DNA from: Trichopria drosophilae | Taxonomy: Eukaryota; Arthropoda; Insecta; Hymenoptera; Diapriidae | Assembly: GCA_030407085.1 (NCBI GenBank) | Contig: CM059584.1 | Span: 126,451,001-126,515,000, forward strand | Length of the DNA: 64,000 nt | Direction: 5' to 3' | Shown here: positions 20,960 to 30,630 of the stretch, piece by piece | Numbering within the stretch: the stretch's first letter is position 1 | How the letters are laid out: each line of letters starts with the position of its first letter | Notes under the pieces: generated by a model | What the model saw: the letters and a program-made list of their open reading frames with translations, nothing else | Databases searched by the model: none | Told to the model about the DNA's origin: nothing | Made by a program: the position numbers and the translations under genes

Positions 20960-22350
20960 GAAGCACTTTCAATTGGCAGCGGACACAATTTGGTGAGGAC
21001 TCTTGAAACCTTGCCCGTAGCCGTTTGTATAGTGGCCACGCAAACGATGTTGTCACAACCACGATTTTTTTCGATGAATCTTCGTAGTTTCCATCTGCTG
21101 GGCGGCGTGTTGTCTTCCTTGAGCAGGACTAATCGTCCAATGACTAACTGTGGATGTGGCTCACGCCATTCAGTGATACGTAGGAGCTCGGATACGTATT
21201 CCTTGCTCTATCTTTTCCAGAGATGCTGTTGAAGCTTCTGTACTCGTTACCAATTTTAAAATCGTCCATCAGAGACATAAGTAAAATCTGGATCTGCCAC
21301 CATGAGCAAGCTTCTACCAATTAGGAAGTGGGCTGCGATAAGAGGCTCATAATCGTTTGGGTTAGGTAATAAGGGTGTTAGAGGACGAGAGTTGAGTATA
21401 CCTTAAACTTGAACGAGCCATGTGTAAAATTCCTCATTAATTAAATGCGCACTCGATGCTACTCGTTTTAAATGCGATTTCACCGATTTTACACCCGCTT
21501 CCCATAACCCTCCGATGTGAGTGGAATAGGCTGGTATAGAATGCCAATTAATAGCAGATGATGCGGCTGTTTTGGCTAAAAATAGATTGTCTTTCAGAAG
21601 ATATTTCCTTAATTTCTTCAATTCGTTGTTTGCACCAACAAATGAGATTCCATTGTCAGAGTACATTTTTTTTTGTTTCCGTCGACTAGATACGAACCGA
21701 CGCAGAGCCATAGAAAGGCATCTGTAGATAAATCGCCTACAACTTCCAGGTGTGCCGACTTTGTAACGAAACAATCGAATAGGAACACATAGCACTTTAT
21801 ATGTTTACTTCCGCGACCAGATCTGTTATTTATCAAAAATGGATCAACGTAGTCCACACCAGTTGTCGAGAATGGCTGTGCTGGCATGACCCTTTATTTC
21901 GGCAATGCTCCTATGCTAAACCCAGCTGGAGTTGGATTGGCACGGAAACAGGGTATGTAATGTTTGACATTGACTCTGGCTAAATTTCGTACACCAATCG
22001 GCCAAAATCTCTGATGGTCAGCGGATAACAATAACTGACGACCATCGTGCTGCAGACGTAAATGCTGTTCATGCATTAGCATTTTCGTCAGAATATGTTT
22101 AGACGACAGGATCATTTGATGTTCATTCGATAGGATATCAAGAATTTTCTAATCGCCCACCTACGCGTAAAATGCCATTTGTATCTAAAAAGGGAGCAAG
22201 CAGTCTTAATCTACCCTTAACGATTTTCTTTCCTGCCTGCAAGTCCCTTATTTCAGAGTACAAATCGTCGAGTTGCGTGGCTTTCACAAAGAACTGTAGC
22301 GATCTTTCTGTTTCTGGATACGTGATAAAATCCACTTCTTCTAACTTCAA
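20960..22350 (-). pseudogene. BEL/Pao integrase remnant
   Basis: The frame 22350-22138 contains LRVGGRLENS, a hallmark upstream of BEL integrases. The frame 22115-21894 holds the HHCC zinc-binding region (LMHEQHLRLQHDG and HYIPCFRANP). The catalytic core follows in two overlapping frames: STTGVDYVDPF (first Asp), YSDNGISFVGANNELK (second Asp) and HIGGLWEAGVKSVKSHLK (Glu), ending near 21403. The C-terminal domain continues to about 20960 across a stop (EDNTPPSRWKL, VATIQTATGK, LTKLCPLP). Integrase would insert the cDNA into the host genome. Frameshifts between the core parts, near 21790 and 21880, and an in-frame stop before KEYVSELL show it cannot be made. Confidence 0.92.
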
Positions 22351-22399
22351 GATTTACAGTTTAGCCATATAGCGAAAGATGAAAGCTAAAATACGAAAA

Positions 22400-23310
22400 C
22401 CCTGCCTTAGATTCGACACTCGATTTAAAATGGAATTTGCTATTTCAATTTCTTTGTGTTCTACTCGCAAACAAGAATGCAGTATGACTGGGGCTCACTG
22501 GAATCATTCACGGGATTAGAAGTCACAATGTTTTCTGGCCATTTCTCTGGGTTTTGTAGCAATTGTGTACCATACCACCAAAGGAGATGATTGGCTATTT
22601 CATTAGCCGGAATTCGGCGCAGGATTATTTTTGCCGGCATATCACGCGAGTCATCAATGTTGGTCGATTCTTGAATTTGAGCCACCCTATTCGAAACGAA
22701 AACGGGCAACGTGTTGGAGTGCATCTTTAACTACATAAGACAATAGAAGAGTATGACCAGTAATTGATTCCCTGCAAATCATATTTCAACGCTGCAATGA
22801 TCTTTGACATGAGACGAGACAATAAAAGAGCACCGCAGAGTTTGAATCCGAGAATAGCTTGAACCTTTATTGGCGAAACACGCGATTTGGAGCACAATAA
22901 ATTGATTACGAGGTTTTTAAGCTTATCTTTAGCCCGAATGTACACTCATGCACCATAAGTGTCCTTAGATGCATCGGCAAAGTCGTGCATGTAAAGCTTG
23001 ACTGCATTTTTGCAAAAAGCGCGACGAGGAGTTTCCAAATATTTTAAGAACTTTAAACTAGTACTAAAAACAATCCATATTGAATGCAATACTTCAGGCA
23101 ACGATTCATCCCATGCCGTGCCCGCGTGCCACAATTGCTGCATCAAGATCTTTGAGATCATAATAGTGGGTCTTTGCAAGCCCAATGAGTCCAATATTTG
23201 AGCTATTTCGGATAGAATTTGACTTTTGGTTACGCGTTCAGTGTTAGTTGAGACAACATTGTAACTTAATTCATCTGTTTTCGTATTCCATGTCAACCCG
23301 AGCGTTTTAT
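22400..23310 (-). pseudogene. BEL/Pao RNase H region remnant
   Basis: The frame 23296-22946 carries LSEIAQILDSLGLQRPTIMI and WDESLPEVLHSIW, followed by MHDFADASKDTYGA, which contains the first RNase H Asp. The frame 22945-22727 continues with LLCSKSRVSPIKV and FKLCGALLLSRLMSKII, where the usual Leu-Glu is Phe-Lys. The frame 22724-22461 has FVSNRVAQIQESTNI and a NHLLWWYGTQLLQNP segment. The layout matches the connection and RNase H domains of BEL pol. A stop separates the frames and a catalytic Glu is lost. Decayed. Confidence 0.88.
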
Positions 23311-23320
23311 GAGTGCTATA

Positions 23321-24534
23321 CTATGCAAGGTTCATTATATCGCTTAATTTGTCCTGCTCGCCTATATCGTGCAATATGGACGGCTCATTAGATCTCCATT
23401 TTCGCAATGGGAAACAACCATTATCGAGCACCATTATTAAATCTTTACAAATAGTGTTGATCTCTCGAATGGTGTCAGCGCCAGTTAATATGTCGTCTAC
23501 ATAAACGTTATTTTTTAATATCTCAGCAATCGTTGGAAGCGAATTTTGATACTCGAAAGCTAATTGAGTAAGCGAACTAATAGCAAGAAAAGATGCAGAG
23601 GCAGTTCCATACGTGATCGTGTTCAATTCATACGTTCTAAAGGACTTACTTGGAAGAGAGCGCCATATAATACGTTGGAGCGAACTTTAATGGGGATCAA
23701 GAAGGACTCGAGAAATTATGAAGTTATGCTTCCTGAATCTTAGCAAAATGTCGAATAATTCATTTTGAATGGTCGGACTCACCCTTTGCAAGCTATTTAA
23801 TGAATGACCAGTAGATGTGACCGCTGAACCGTCAAACACAACACGTAAAATTTGTGCTTATGCTGTCTTGCTTTAGGACGCAATGATGGGCAAAATAATA
23901 AGAGGCCTTGCGTTCGCTATCATCATTTACCCTGCTCATGTGCCCCAATGTTAAATATTCGCGTAGGAATACTTCGTATTGATTTTTTAGTTTAGGATCC
24001 AAGTTGAAACGACGTTCTAAATTGTTCAAGCGTTTTTCCGCGATCTGCTTAGAATCACCAAGTTTACAAGGATCATCCTTGAAGGGGATATGAACGACGA
24101 ATCGCCCATTCGAATCGAATCGCGTGTTTTTTACAAAATCCAATCCGCATTCGTTTTCTTCGTCAGAAAATATACGCTTCTTTGGTAATTCTTCGATTTC
24201 CCAAAATTTTTTAAGGGAATGTTCGAGAAAGTTGTCATTCTTACGCGAGAAATTACATTGTGTAAACTGCGAGTTGTTTAAGGAAATCGGATCACCGAAA
24301 ATCCACCCCAACTTGGTTTTCTGCATCGTAAGACCCGCGTCATGCAAAATAATTTGACCTACACAGAGTATTCTTCAAAATCACTCGACACTGAGCAAGA
24401 TATCTACTGGTCCGGGTTTGTATAGAAGCCTGGATCAGCCAGTGTTAAATGAGATGGAAAGTCAATGCCCTCTACATCGATCATGCACCTTGGAATAAGA
24501 TTCATAATGGTTTTTATGACAAGACATGAAATTT
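23321..24534 (-). pseudogene. BEL/Pao protease C-terminus and reverse transcriptase remnant
   Basis: From 24534, PSHLTLADPGFY and PGPVDILLSVE (the region linking protease to RT) precede MQKTKLGWIFGD at about 24325. The frame 24347-23832 carries FWEIEELPKKRIFSDEEN, FDSNGRFVVHIPFK and AEKRLNNLERRFN. Further on, VVFDGSAVTSTGHSLN and LRFRKHNFIIS are readable around 23830-23700. The active-site YVDD lies at 23503-23492 (in NNVYVDDILTGAD). The block with the first catalytic Asp, normally just after the FRKH segment, is deleted: FIIS joins directly to RVLLDPH. Stops and frameshifts occur near 23640, 23690, 23830 and 24370-24400. Not functional. Confidence 0.92.
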
Positions 24535-24771
24535 TTTGTAATACGGGTACGGAAAATGTGTGTTTTCCGAACAGATTTTAGTGTGGAAAATGCGATTTCC
24601 CTAACCGGGTTATGGAAAATTTAATTTTTATATTTTCCACATCCCGGTTTGGGAAATCACACTGTACACTGATATAGGAAAACTATATGATATTATACAA
24701 AATGTAATAAATAACAATACAGAATTCTCCTATTATTTTGTAAGGAGAGAGGAAGGAGAAATTGTAAATAA

Positions 24772-24900
24772 GTACACCCAGCTCGTTTAATTCTGTCCCT
24801 TCCGGTCACTCGTTTTCTTTGTCTTACCTATACCTTACTTTATGTGATAAACGATGACAACAGATACCGGAAGGGACAGAATTAAACGAGTTGGGTGTAC
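24772..24900. mobile_element. 129-bp palindromic MITE
   Basis: GTACACCCAGCTCGTTTAAT followed by TCTGTCCCTTCCGGT is mirrored exactly except for a few bases by ACCGGAAGGGACAGA and ATTAAACGAGTTGGGTGTAC. The loop is about 55 bases. It lies between the left end and the coding part of the Crypton-like element. Confidence 0.9.
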
Positions 24901-25023
24901 ATTCAGTGGAGACCGTAAAATATAAATATTAACAATTTGTTATGAATCTACCGAATCGACTGTATATACTCAGTCCCGCGTAAATATTCAGTCTATACCG
25001 TTCTTGACGAGAAATAGTGAAGT

Positions 25024-26520
25024 ATGAGTGGTAGTGAATGTGAATCAAATGTTAATGACAATTACATTCCTAAAAAATTGCTAGATGCGGCACAAATGGC
25101 GACTGACGAATTATTACCTGAGAAGTCGGAGCCAATATACCGCCAGTGCTATGCTAGATTTTTAAGCTGGATGAAAGCTAATGGCACAAAATCGTTTGAC
25201 GAAAAATTTATCTTAGCATATTTCGCTGAATTAAATTCCAAACTTAAATCTTCGACGATGTGGTCCATATACTCTATGCTGAAGACTGTAGTGAAAGTAG
25301 AGAAGAACATTGACATTGGCAATTATTATAAAAACTTAACAAGTTACATGAATCGGTCCGTGCAAAAAGGGCAATAAGTCCATTTTTCGGTAAATTGAGA
25401 TAATAATAATTCTAACTTTTGAGGCTCCGGTCTTTCATTTGGCACTTATTAAAATTATTAATCTTCATTTCCTGATGTCCGATTTATGCAAAAAGAGCCC
25501 TAAGTCCAGGACTTAGGTCCCTTTTTGCATAAATTGGAAGTGACATTTTTTTATATCGAGTATTATTTACACTGAGAAAAAAATTTAAAAGATAGTATTT
25601 AATACTACTTGTTGCGGTAAAATATGTGCCAATAAATATATGTCGTATATATTTTACCACTATAAATTGTCATGTAAATATTGTAGGATACGCGTTGTAT
25701 TTGTAATAGTTACAACTACACTGGTGAACAACAAATACTGTACCAGTTTTGTATACTAACCATATTGGTAAATATAGTTATGTTAACATATACGAAAATC
25801 ATGTTACCGCAATGTTTAGTATTGAAATATTAAATATGAATAATTTAAACTTATTCGTATTAAGAGAGATTTGTTTACTGATTATTACATGCATACTCAC
25901 TGTATTTACAAATAACAATAATCTTTCGGAACTGTTATAATTTAACGTCTGTTAATTAACAACCGTCGGTTAAAATTACAACAATATATACCAGATAAAT
26001 ATCTAGGTTTCTACAATTCCCTGATCGAATGGCCTTCTGTTACTGATGAAAAAGACAATGAATTTAGGTCTTAATAAACTGCAAAATGTAATTTTACATT
26101 ATATTATACTTTTGCAAATAAATTAGTTAGCTGTGCTATAAAATTATTACTTTCTTTTCATGTTACTCGTGATTCATGCAAAAAGGGACCTAAGTCCACT
26201 GATATTTTTTATAATTATTAAAAATCCTCTTTAACTTTAAGCATAGAACTATATTTGTACTATTGTAAGTGCATAAAAGCAACATTTCTATTAAATAATA
26301 TTTTTATTTTGCATTCTGTAAGAAAAGTAAATCAGTATTTTGCGTTTTCTCAACAACTATTTTCATGGACTTAGTGCCCTTTTTGCATGGACTGATTCAT
26401 ATTAAAAGGAAACACGTCGGCCATACACCTAAGAAAGCGTCGGTATTCATACCCAATGAAGTACATAAATTCGTTCATGAAGCACCAGATGGTACATATT
26501 TATTCCACAAGGTTTGTTTT
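25024..26520 (+). pseudogene. Crypton-like tyrosine recombinase, N-terminal part, interrupted
   Basis: Codons from ATG 25024 encode a 117-residue open frame with an N-terminal core-binding-like domain: YRQCYARFLSWMKANG, FDEKFILAYFAELN, SSTMWSIYSMLKT and NIDIGNYYKNLTSYM. The frame is broken at 25348 by a TIR element. After 26400 it resumes in register (IKRKHVGHTPKKASVF, then VHKFVHEAPDGTYLFHK), so the join gives TSY-IKRKHVG. This pattern matches my recollection of insect Crypton-type YR proteins, which integrate DNA by Tyr-mediated strand exchange. The catalytic Arg...His-x-x-Arg...Tyr half is missing, since sequence after 26520 is unrelated. Family assignment is moderately confident. Function is lost. 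Confidence 0.55.
25348..26400. mobile_element. TIR element with iterated TGCAAAAAGGGCACTAAGTCC ends
   Basis: The left end ATGAATCGGTCCGTGCAAAA (25348) and the reverse of the right end, ATGAATCAGTCCATGCAAAA (26400), each continue AGGGCA.TAAGTCC. Extra copies lie at about 25491 (plus), 25512 (minus, back-to-back with the previous one) and 26174 (plus). The recombinase frame is exactly restored when 25348-26400 is removed, so no target duplication is evident. A 63-codon open frame inside shows no domain. Confidence 0.8.
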
Positions 26521-26593
26521 ATTCAGTATTAATTTAATATAAGTACATTATAACGGATTTTGTATCTGTAAAATCATAAATATGTTTATATCG

Positions 26594-26606
26594 GGGGGGG
26601 GGGGGA
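26594..26606. repeat. poly(G) tract
   Basis: About thirteen consecutive G near the right side of the Crypton-like element, in AT-rich DNA. Its length may be unreliable. Confidence 0.7.
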
Positions 26607-26826
26607 CTCCCCTTTATCTCCCCATCATTCATAAAAACGTACTTTACGCATGCTATAACAAATTTTAAATGTTACGTGTAGTGGTTACCACATTCTCCGT
26701 CACTTATTAAAAAAAAATCGTTCGTTATACGTGCGGACGTTTCCTCCACTCGTATGATTCCTACAGCACTCGTGTCAGTGTGATCATACGCGTGCGGGAA
26801 ATCGCATTTTCCGCACTTGTTACGAA

Positions 26827-27163
26827 ATATACTATTAATTTTAAAAGAATTTCGATTTGCTTCTAATAAAATTTCACATTTAGAGGTGATCTGAGATTCG
26901 CAATTATTGAGACCGCCCAATATCATTCGCGCATTTTTCGAAATTTCCTTATCATTGCGAACAATAACCAGCACTGTCGATAGAAGTGTGTTAACTGAAG
27001 CAGATTAATTTGAGCATAATGCAACAGATGCTACATTAGTACTACGGTCGAAACGTATCGTACGTAACGTGTTATGTTTTCCCTTAATTTTTTTGCATGA
27101 AGCGCCTCTACAATTATTCGAAAAATGGCCTGGTCGAAGACAATTTAAGCAAAGCTTGTATTC
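26827..27163 (-). pseudogene. BEL/Pao gag C-terminus (zinc knuckle) and protease N-terminus
   Basis: Minus strand from 27163: the CCHC zinc knuckle LCLNCLRPGHFSNNC, followed by RGASCKKIKGKHNTL, the standard end of BEL gag, which packages genomic RNA. A TAA at about 27007 then interrupts. Protease-like LLSTVLVIVRNDKEIS and GLNNCESQITSKC follow down to NSFKINSI at 26827. The aspartic protease active-site segment (Asp-Ser/Thr-Gly) expected between RMIL and GLNN is missing, so the protease is dead. The 27163 edge is one copy of the target duplication of the Penelope-like insert, and the 26827 edge is the Crypton-like insert. Confidence 0.88.
27151..27163. repeat. 13-bp target-site duplication, left copy
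   Basis: AAAGCTTGTATTC, identical to 28699-28711, flanks the Penelope-like insertion in the BEL gag. Confidence 0.85.
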
Positions 27164-28698
27164 ATTAAGTTAATTAAGGTTGCGACTAAATCATAGGAGA
27201 TTTGAATCTCTTGACTCTTTTCTTGGTTATGTCGGTCCCATGAATAAACATTAAAACAAAATTAATAGAAAAGACCTTTCGGCACTGTGATGTGTGCCAT
27301 TTTCAGTTTTATTGTATCTATAAAAAATATTTTTGACAATCAGTTTTTACTTTACATTAAGTTACAGATTCTAAAAGGTGAACAGATTAAAACAAAATTA
27401 CTCACTTAAAGTGAAGGGCAGACAAAAATCTTGCAACGTAACATGTCGTATGACACATAGAAGTGTTTATGAGAGAACGAGGAAAGTCTGAAAGACCCGT
27501 TAATACACTTATTATCGCTTGAATTCAAAAAGTTTGTAGATAACATATTGTAGGAGACTTACAAAAGGAAAGAGACGAACCGATCTTTTTATCTCTTAGG
27601 CTGATGTTATACCATATTTCCTTGTATGCGACCTTTCACTCGTATCTCTCACTGTCACTTGTACAAAGTATGACTAAAATTAGAAAACGCATATTTTAAT
27701 AACGTTGCGTAAATTGGTAAGTCAAAAGTTACCAATACCTCTTTGTAGTACTTCAATGTTTTGCATTCACACACGGTTATAACGCTTGGAGTCCATAGAG
27801 ACAATATAAACAAAGAAAACCATATATACACGCGACCAGGGCTAGTAAGGGCGAAGATACACTTATATGTAATACATATGTAAAATCATACCTACTATCA
27901 AATTATGTTAGCCCGAAACTATGAGATTAAAGTATTATAGATTTCCGGTAAAAATGTGTTTTCGAATCGTTCATTAACTGTATTTTTAGTTTTTTTAATG
28001 TAATAATTTTCGATCTCTTTTCTTTTGAATAAATTAATTTATTAGGCTAAGATTTTGACTTTACGATAATCAAAATCGTGACCTGTTTCTATACGATGTT
28101 TGGTAAGAGCAGTGTGATTATTTTCTTTGCAAAAAATATTACGTCTGTATTATTTTATTCGTGTTTCAAGTAGTCTTCCAGTCTCTCCTATGTATACACA
28201 GCCATAATGATGGCAAGGAATCGAATATACTACACCACTTTTTTTAAGTTTGTTTAACTTATCTTTAAAAGGTTTAATGCCTCCGATATTAGTGTTAACT
28301 GGTTTTTGTACAACACGTATATATTGCTTTTTTAAGGTCTTAAAAACTTTCTCTATTAACCCTTTGACATAAGGAAGAGAGGTAGTAATAATATGATCTG
28401 TTGCAGCACCACGGCGTTCTAAATTTTTGTTGTAAATGCTGGGAGTACGTTTACGAATAATTTCTTGAATCAAAAGTGGATAATTATTTTGGGTTAGTAT
28501 TTTTTCAACCAATTTTAAGTTTTTTTCCCTAAATTCGATCTCTGATAACAAAACCGCACTGTCTTTTAAACTGTACATAACCCCAATTTTATGATAATGA
28601 GGATGCTCGAAATAATAGTTGAGGTATCGGCCCGACCAGGTCTTTTTGTGGGAAAAAAGCTTCCTAAATCAGGATGACTACAATTCCTGTTTTACCTT
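27164..28698 (-). mobile_element. 5'-truncated Penelope-like retroelement
   Basis: A 1.5-kb insert flanked by a 13-bp direct repeat. On the minus strand it starts abruptly within the end of the RT region, carries a GIY-YIG endonuclease and runs through about 0.87 kb of apparent 3' untranslated sequence. 5' truncation and target duplications of variable length are common for Penelope-like elements. It interrupts the BEL gag, so it is younger. Confidence 0.85.
28030..28698 (-). pseudogene. Penelope-like RT C-terminus and GIY-YIG endonuclease remnant
   Basis: Minus strand: TWSGRYLNYYFEHPHYHKIG and VMYSLKDSAVLLS (about 28650-28540) form the conserved region after the RT fingers/palm of Penelope-like elements. 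The frame 28578-28150 runs 142 residues to VVYSIPCHHYGCVYIGETGR, with GIY-YIG landmarks at residues 117-119 (VYS) and 129-131 (YIG) and the Arg at 135. Past an in-frame TAA at 28152-28150 the same frame continues (NNHTALTKHRIETGHDFDY) to about 28045. The endonuclease would nick target DNA for target-primed reverse transcription. The stop and the missing RT core make it inactive. Confidence 0.9.
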
Positions 28699-28711
28699 AA
28701 AGCTTGTATTC
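28699..28711. repeat. 13-bp target-site duplication, right copy
   Basis: AAAGCTTGTATTC, matching 27151-27163. Within gag it encodes the residues EYKL. Confidence 0.85.
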
Positions 28712-28903
28712 CTTTAATTTGTCCGTTCTAGCACGTGCGTTCAATGCATAAAATTTAGAGGCAATGTAGTGACCCTCCTTGCACAATACACATAAGATTT
28801 TTTTGTTATTCGAAATAGATGCCTTAGTTACTGTTTGACCCTTCGCGTGATGTGAAGAACCGATTTGTTTATTTACTTCCAAGGTTTGTAAAAGTTGAGT
28901 TCT
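28699..28903 (-). pseudogene. BEL/Pao gag nucleocapsid fragment
   Basis: Minus strand 28903-28699 reads QLLQTLEVNKQIGSS, then ILCVLCKEGHYIASKFYALN and TDKLKEYKL. This is the first zinc-knuckle-like region of BEL gag, with its final Cys position changed to Lys. It joins directly to the knuckle at 27163 once the Penelope-like insert is removed. The upper edge is the end of the 28904-29580 TIR element. Confidence 0.85.
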
Positions 28904-29580
28904 ACACTGAGGGAAAGGATTGTTTACTATAAAGAAGGTTTCTTAATAGTTAAGAAATCGTATATTTAAATACGGCGATCGAATAATTTTTTAAGTATGA
29001 AATAACTATTCATTTCATATAAAGCTAACATTTCTTTAGTGCAAACAACGCATTTTCTATCTTAAGAGCTATCTATTAAATGCAACCAAACATGTCTTAA
29101 TAGTTAAGAAACCGTTTGTATACTATACGTCTGTAGCTACAAAGTAATGATTTTTAATTAGTTACAGAATATAATGGTGGGAGTTGCAACGCATCGTAAG
29201 ATAACCTCATATGACAACACGGAAGTTTTGTTTACGTTTTTAAGAACGATTGAATGCCATTGCAATTCGGTGGTTGTTACTGTGAAAATCAATAAATTAA
29301 AGATATTTTTTTCCGTCGTCTTAAATAGGCGCGTTTTATGAACAAATACATCGTATAAGACACACGTCCCATGTCTTATTTGTGAATATGCGCAGCTGCC
29401 AGTTCAAAGTATACATTTCTTAACTATTAACACATGGTCAATTCTGATGTAAGAAACAAAATGCTAATATTAAACAAATCGCCTTTAATATTACAATGCC
29501 ATCTTTACGTTGAAAAAACGATTTTAACTTTTCAATTGAATGATATTTCTTTACAACAAACAATCCTTTCTCTCAGTGTG
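28904..29580. mobile_element. 0.68-kb CACTGAG-ended TIR element in BEL gag
   Basis: The left end ACACTGAGGGAAAGGATTGT and the right end in reverse ACACTGAGAGAAAGGATTGT are close inverted repeats. Inside, the palindrome TTTCTTAATAGTTAAGAAA occurs near 28940, with diverged versions near 29093 and 29416. A direct target duplication is not visible. About 150 residues of gag are missing at the junction. An 82-codon open frame starting at 29434 has no recognisable domain. Confidence 0.8.
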
Positions 29581-30207
29581 CAATGCCATAATATTCCGCG
29601 GAAAATTCTAACGATCAAATTATTTGGGCTGCGGAATTTTGAACCGCGGCTCTTAAGTAATGAAATTTTTGAATTTCGGTAATGGCTTCATTCTTATGTA
29701 TCAGTGATTCGAAAGTGTCACAAAAACACAGCCATTCCGACAAATCACCAGTAAAAGATTATTATTCTATATGTAGGCAATTTAACAGTATGTTTATTAT
29801 TTTGTGATTCGTCACCAGTTATATGCCTTTCACTCGACGCGATATTTACTAACTGAAGAATATTATTTTGATTGTTTCCGTGCGATAATAATTCGATACC
29901 TTCACTTATCATTGCAAAATAGGAATTTTCAAATTTTTCGCGATAAATTATTGTATTTTCGTCATCTTCTGTAAATCAGTCTATTTCATCTTGCAATTCG
30001 TCGTATTGCGTAAAAACAACTCGCACGCGTTCTAATCGATTTTTAATTTAATTGAGAGCCACATCATTGAATTTTACACTTCGATTAGTTATTTCCGAAA
30101 ATTCTCGGTCAATTGTCAATTAATATCTTTGGTATTTTCTAAGAAACTGTTAATAGTGCTTAGAATTTCCCTTACAGAGCCCAAATTTTGAAAATTTTAT
30201 TCAGTCA
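29581..30207 (-). pseudogene. BEL/Pao gag N-terminal remnant
   Basis: Minus strand from about 30207: a degenerate start region, then KNRLERVRVVFTQYDELQDE near 30040, YREKFENSYFAMISEGIELL, and the signature region FTGDLSEWLCFCDTFESLIH followed by KNEAITEIQKFHYLRAAVQN near 29740-29620. This last part matches the conserved DUF1759-type gag domain of BEL/Pao elements. Stops and frameshifts occur, for instance TGA in QII-SLEFSAEYY near 29610. The remaining gag core is deleted at the TIR insertion. Confidence 0.88.
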
Positions 30208-30630
30208 TCTTAAATTTACGTGTTTAGTGAAATTTTCTACCATGCCGGCGGACCACTTTAGAACCCTCTTAAAGAGACAAAAATCAAAACCGAAAACAGA
30301 TAAAATGAATATGTTCAAAATTAAAGTTGCTCACATGAAATGAGCATTTTAAACAAATGTCAAAGATTAAAAGTATCCCGTAATTACTCATATATGTATG
30401 TATTTTTATGTAACGGGAGTACAGTTTCCTCGGCATTATGTGCATATTTTAAAGACCTGATATTAGTTGTTATGGAGTGTCGGCTACTTTATAGTCCGAG
30501 GACGATAATGTACACATTATGTATCTATGCGCATGCACATAGACATATAACCTTACTTTATCGTCCGTTTACCATAAAGCACTCAAAACACGCACATAAC
30601 CTCGGAAACCACACTCCTGATCCATAAAAT
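30208..30630. other. 5' flank of the BEL remnant, LTR not resolved
   Basis: May include the 5' leader or LTR of the BEL element. I found no matching partner near 20.4-20.9 kb. A 95-codon open frame at 30340-30627 shows no domain. Confidence 0.3.

Larger units (their letters stand above)
24535..26826 (+). mobile_element. Crypton-like (tyrosine recombinase) element inserted in BEL pol
   Basis: The insert separates FKINSI (26840) from SCLVIKT (24520) of the BEL protease region. Its ends are loosely inverted: GTAATACGGGTACGGAAAATG (left, shown to 20 bases as GTAATACGGGTACGGAAAAT) and, in reverse, GTAACAAGTGCGGAAAATGC. The left end also folds on itself (GGAAAATGCGATTTCCC against GGGAAATC). It encodes the broken recombinase-like frame at 25024-26520 and carries two nested elements (24772-24900 and 25348-26400). 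Five bases of possible target duplication (GAAAT) flank it, but this is ambiguous in AT-rich DNA. Confidence 0.55.
20930..30210 (-). mobile_element. decayed BEL/Pao LTR retrotransposon split by nested insertions
   Basis: Reading the minus strand, gag, protease, RT, RNase H and integrase remnants occur in the canonical BEL/Pao order between about 30.2 and 20.9 kb. Removing three inserts (28904-29580, 27164-28698, 24535-26826) brings the pieces together, and gag and protease joins fall at or very near contiguous codons. Multiple stops, frameshifts and deletions show it is inactive. LTRs were not recognised at either end. The internal domain without inserts would be about 4.8 kb, shorter than usual for the family because of deletions. 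Confidence 0.9.

Noticed and set aside
20924..21232. 102-codon plus-strand frame
   Set aside because: Antisense shadow of the BEL integrase C-terminal domain, which has clear family similarity on the minus strand.
26672..26826. Cys/His-rich peptide CGKCDFPHAYDHTDT as a zinc finger
   Set aside because: It is read-through of the BEL protease frame into the right end of the Crypton-like insert.
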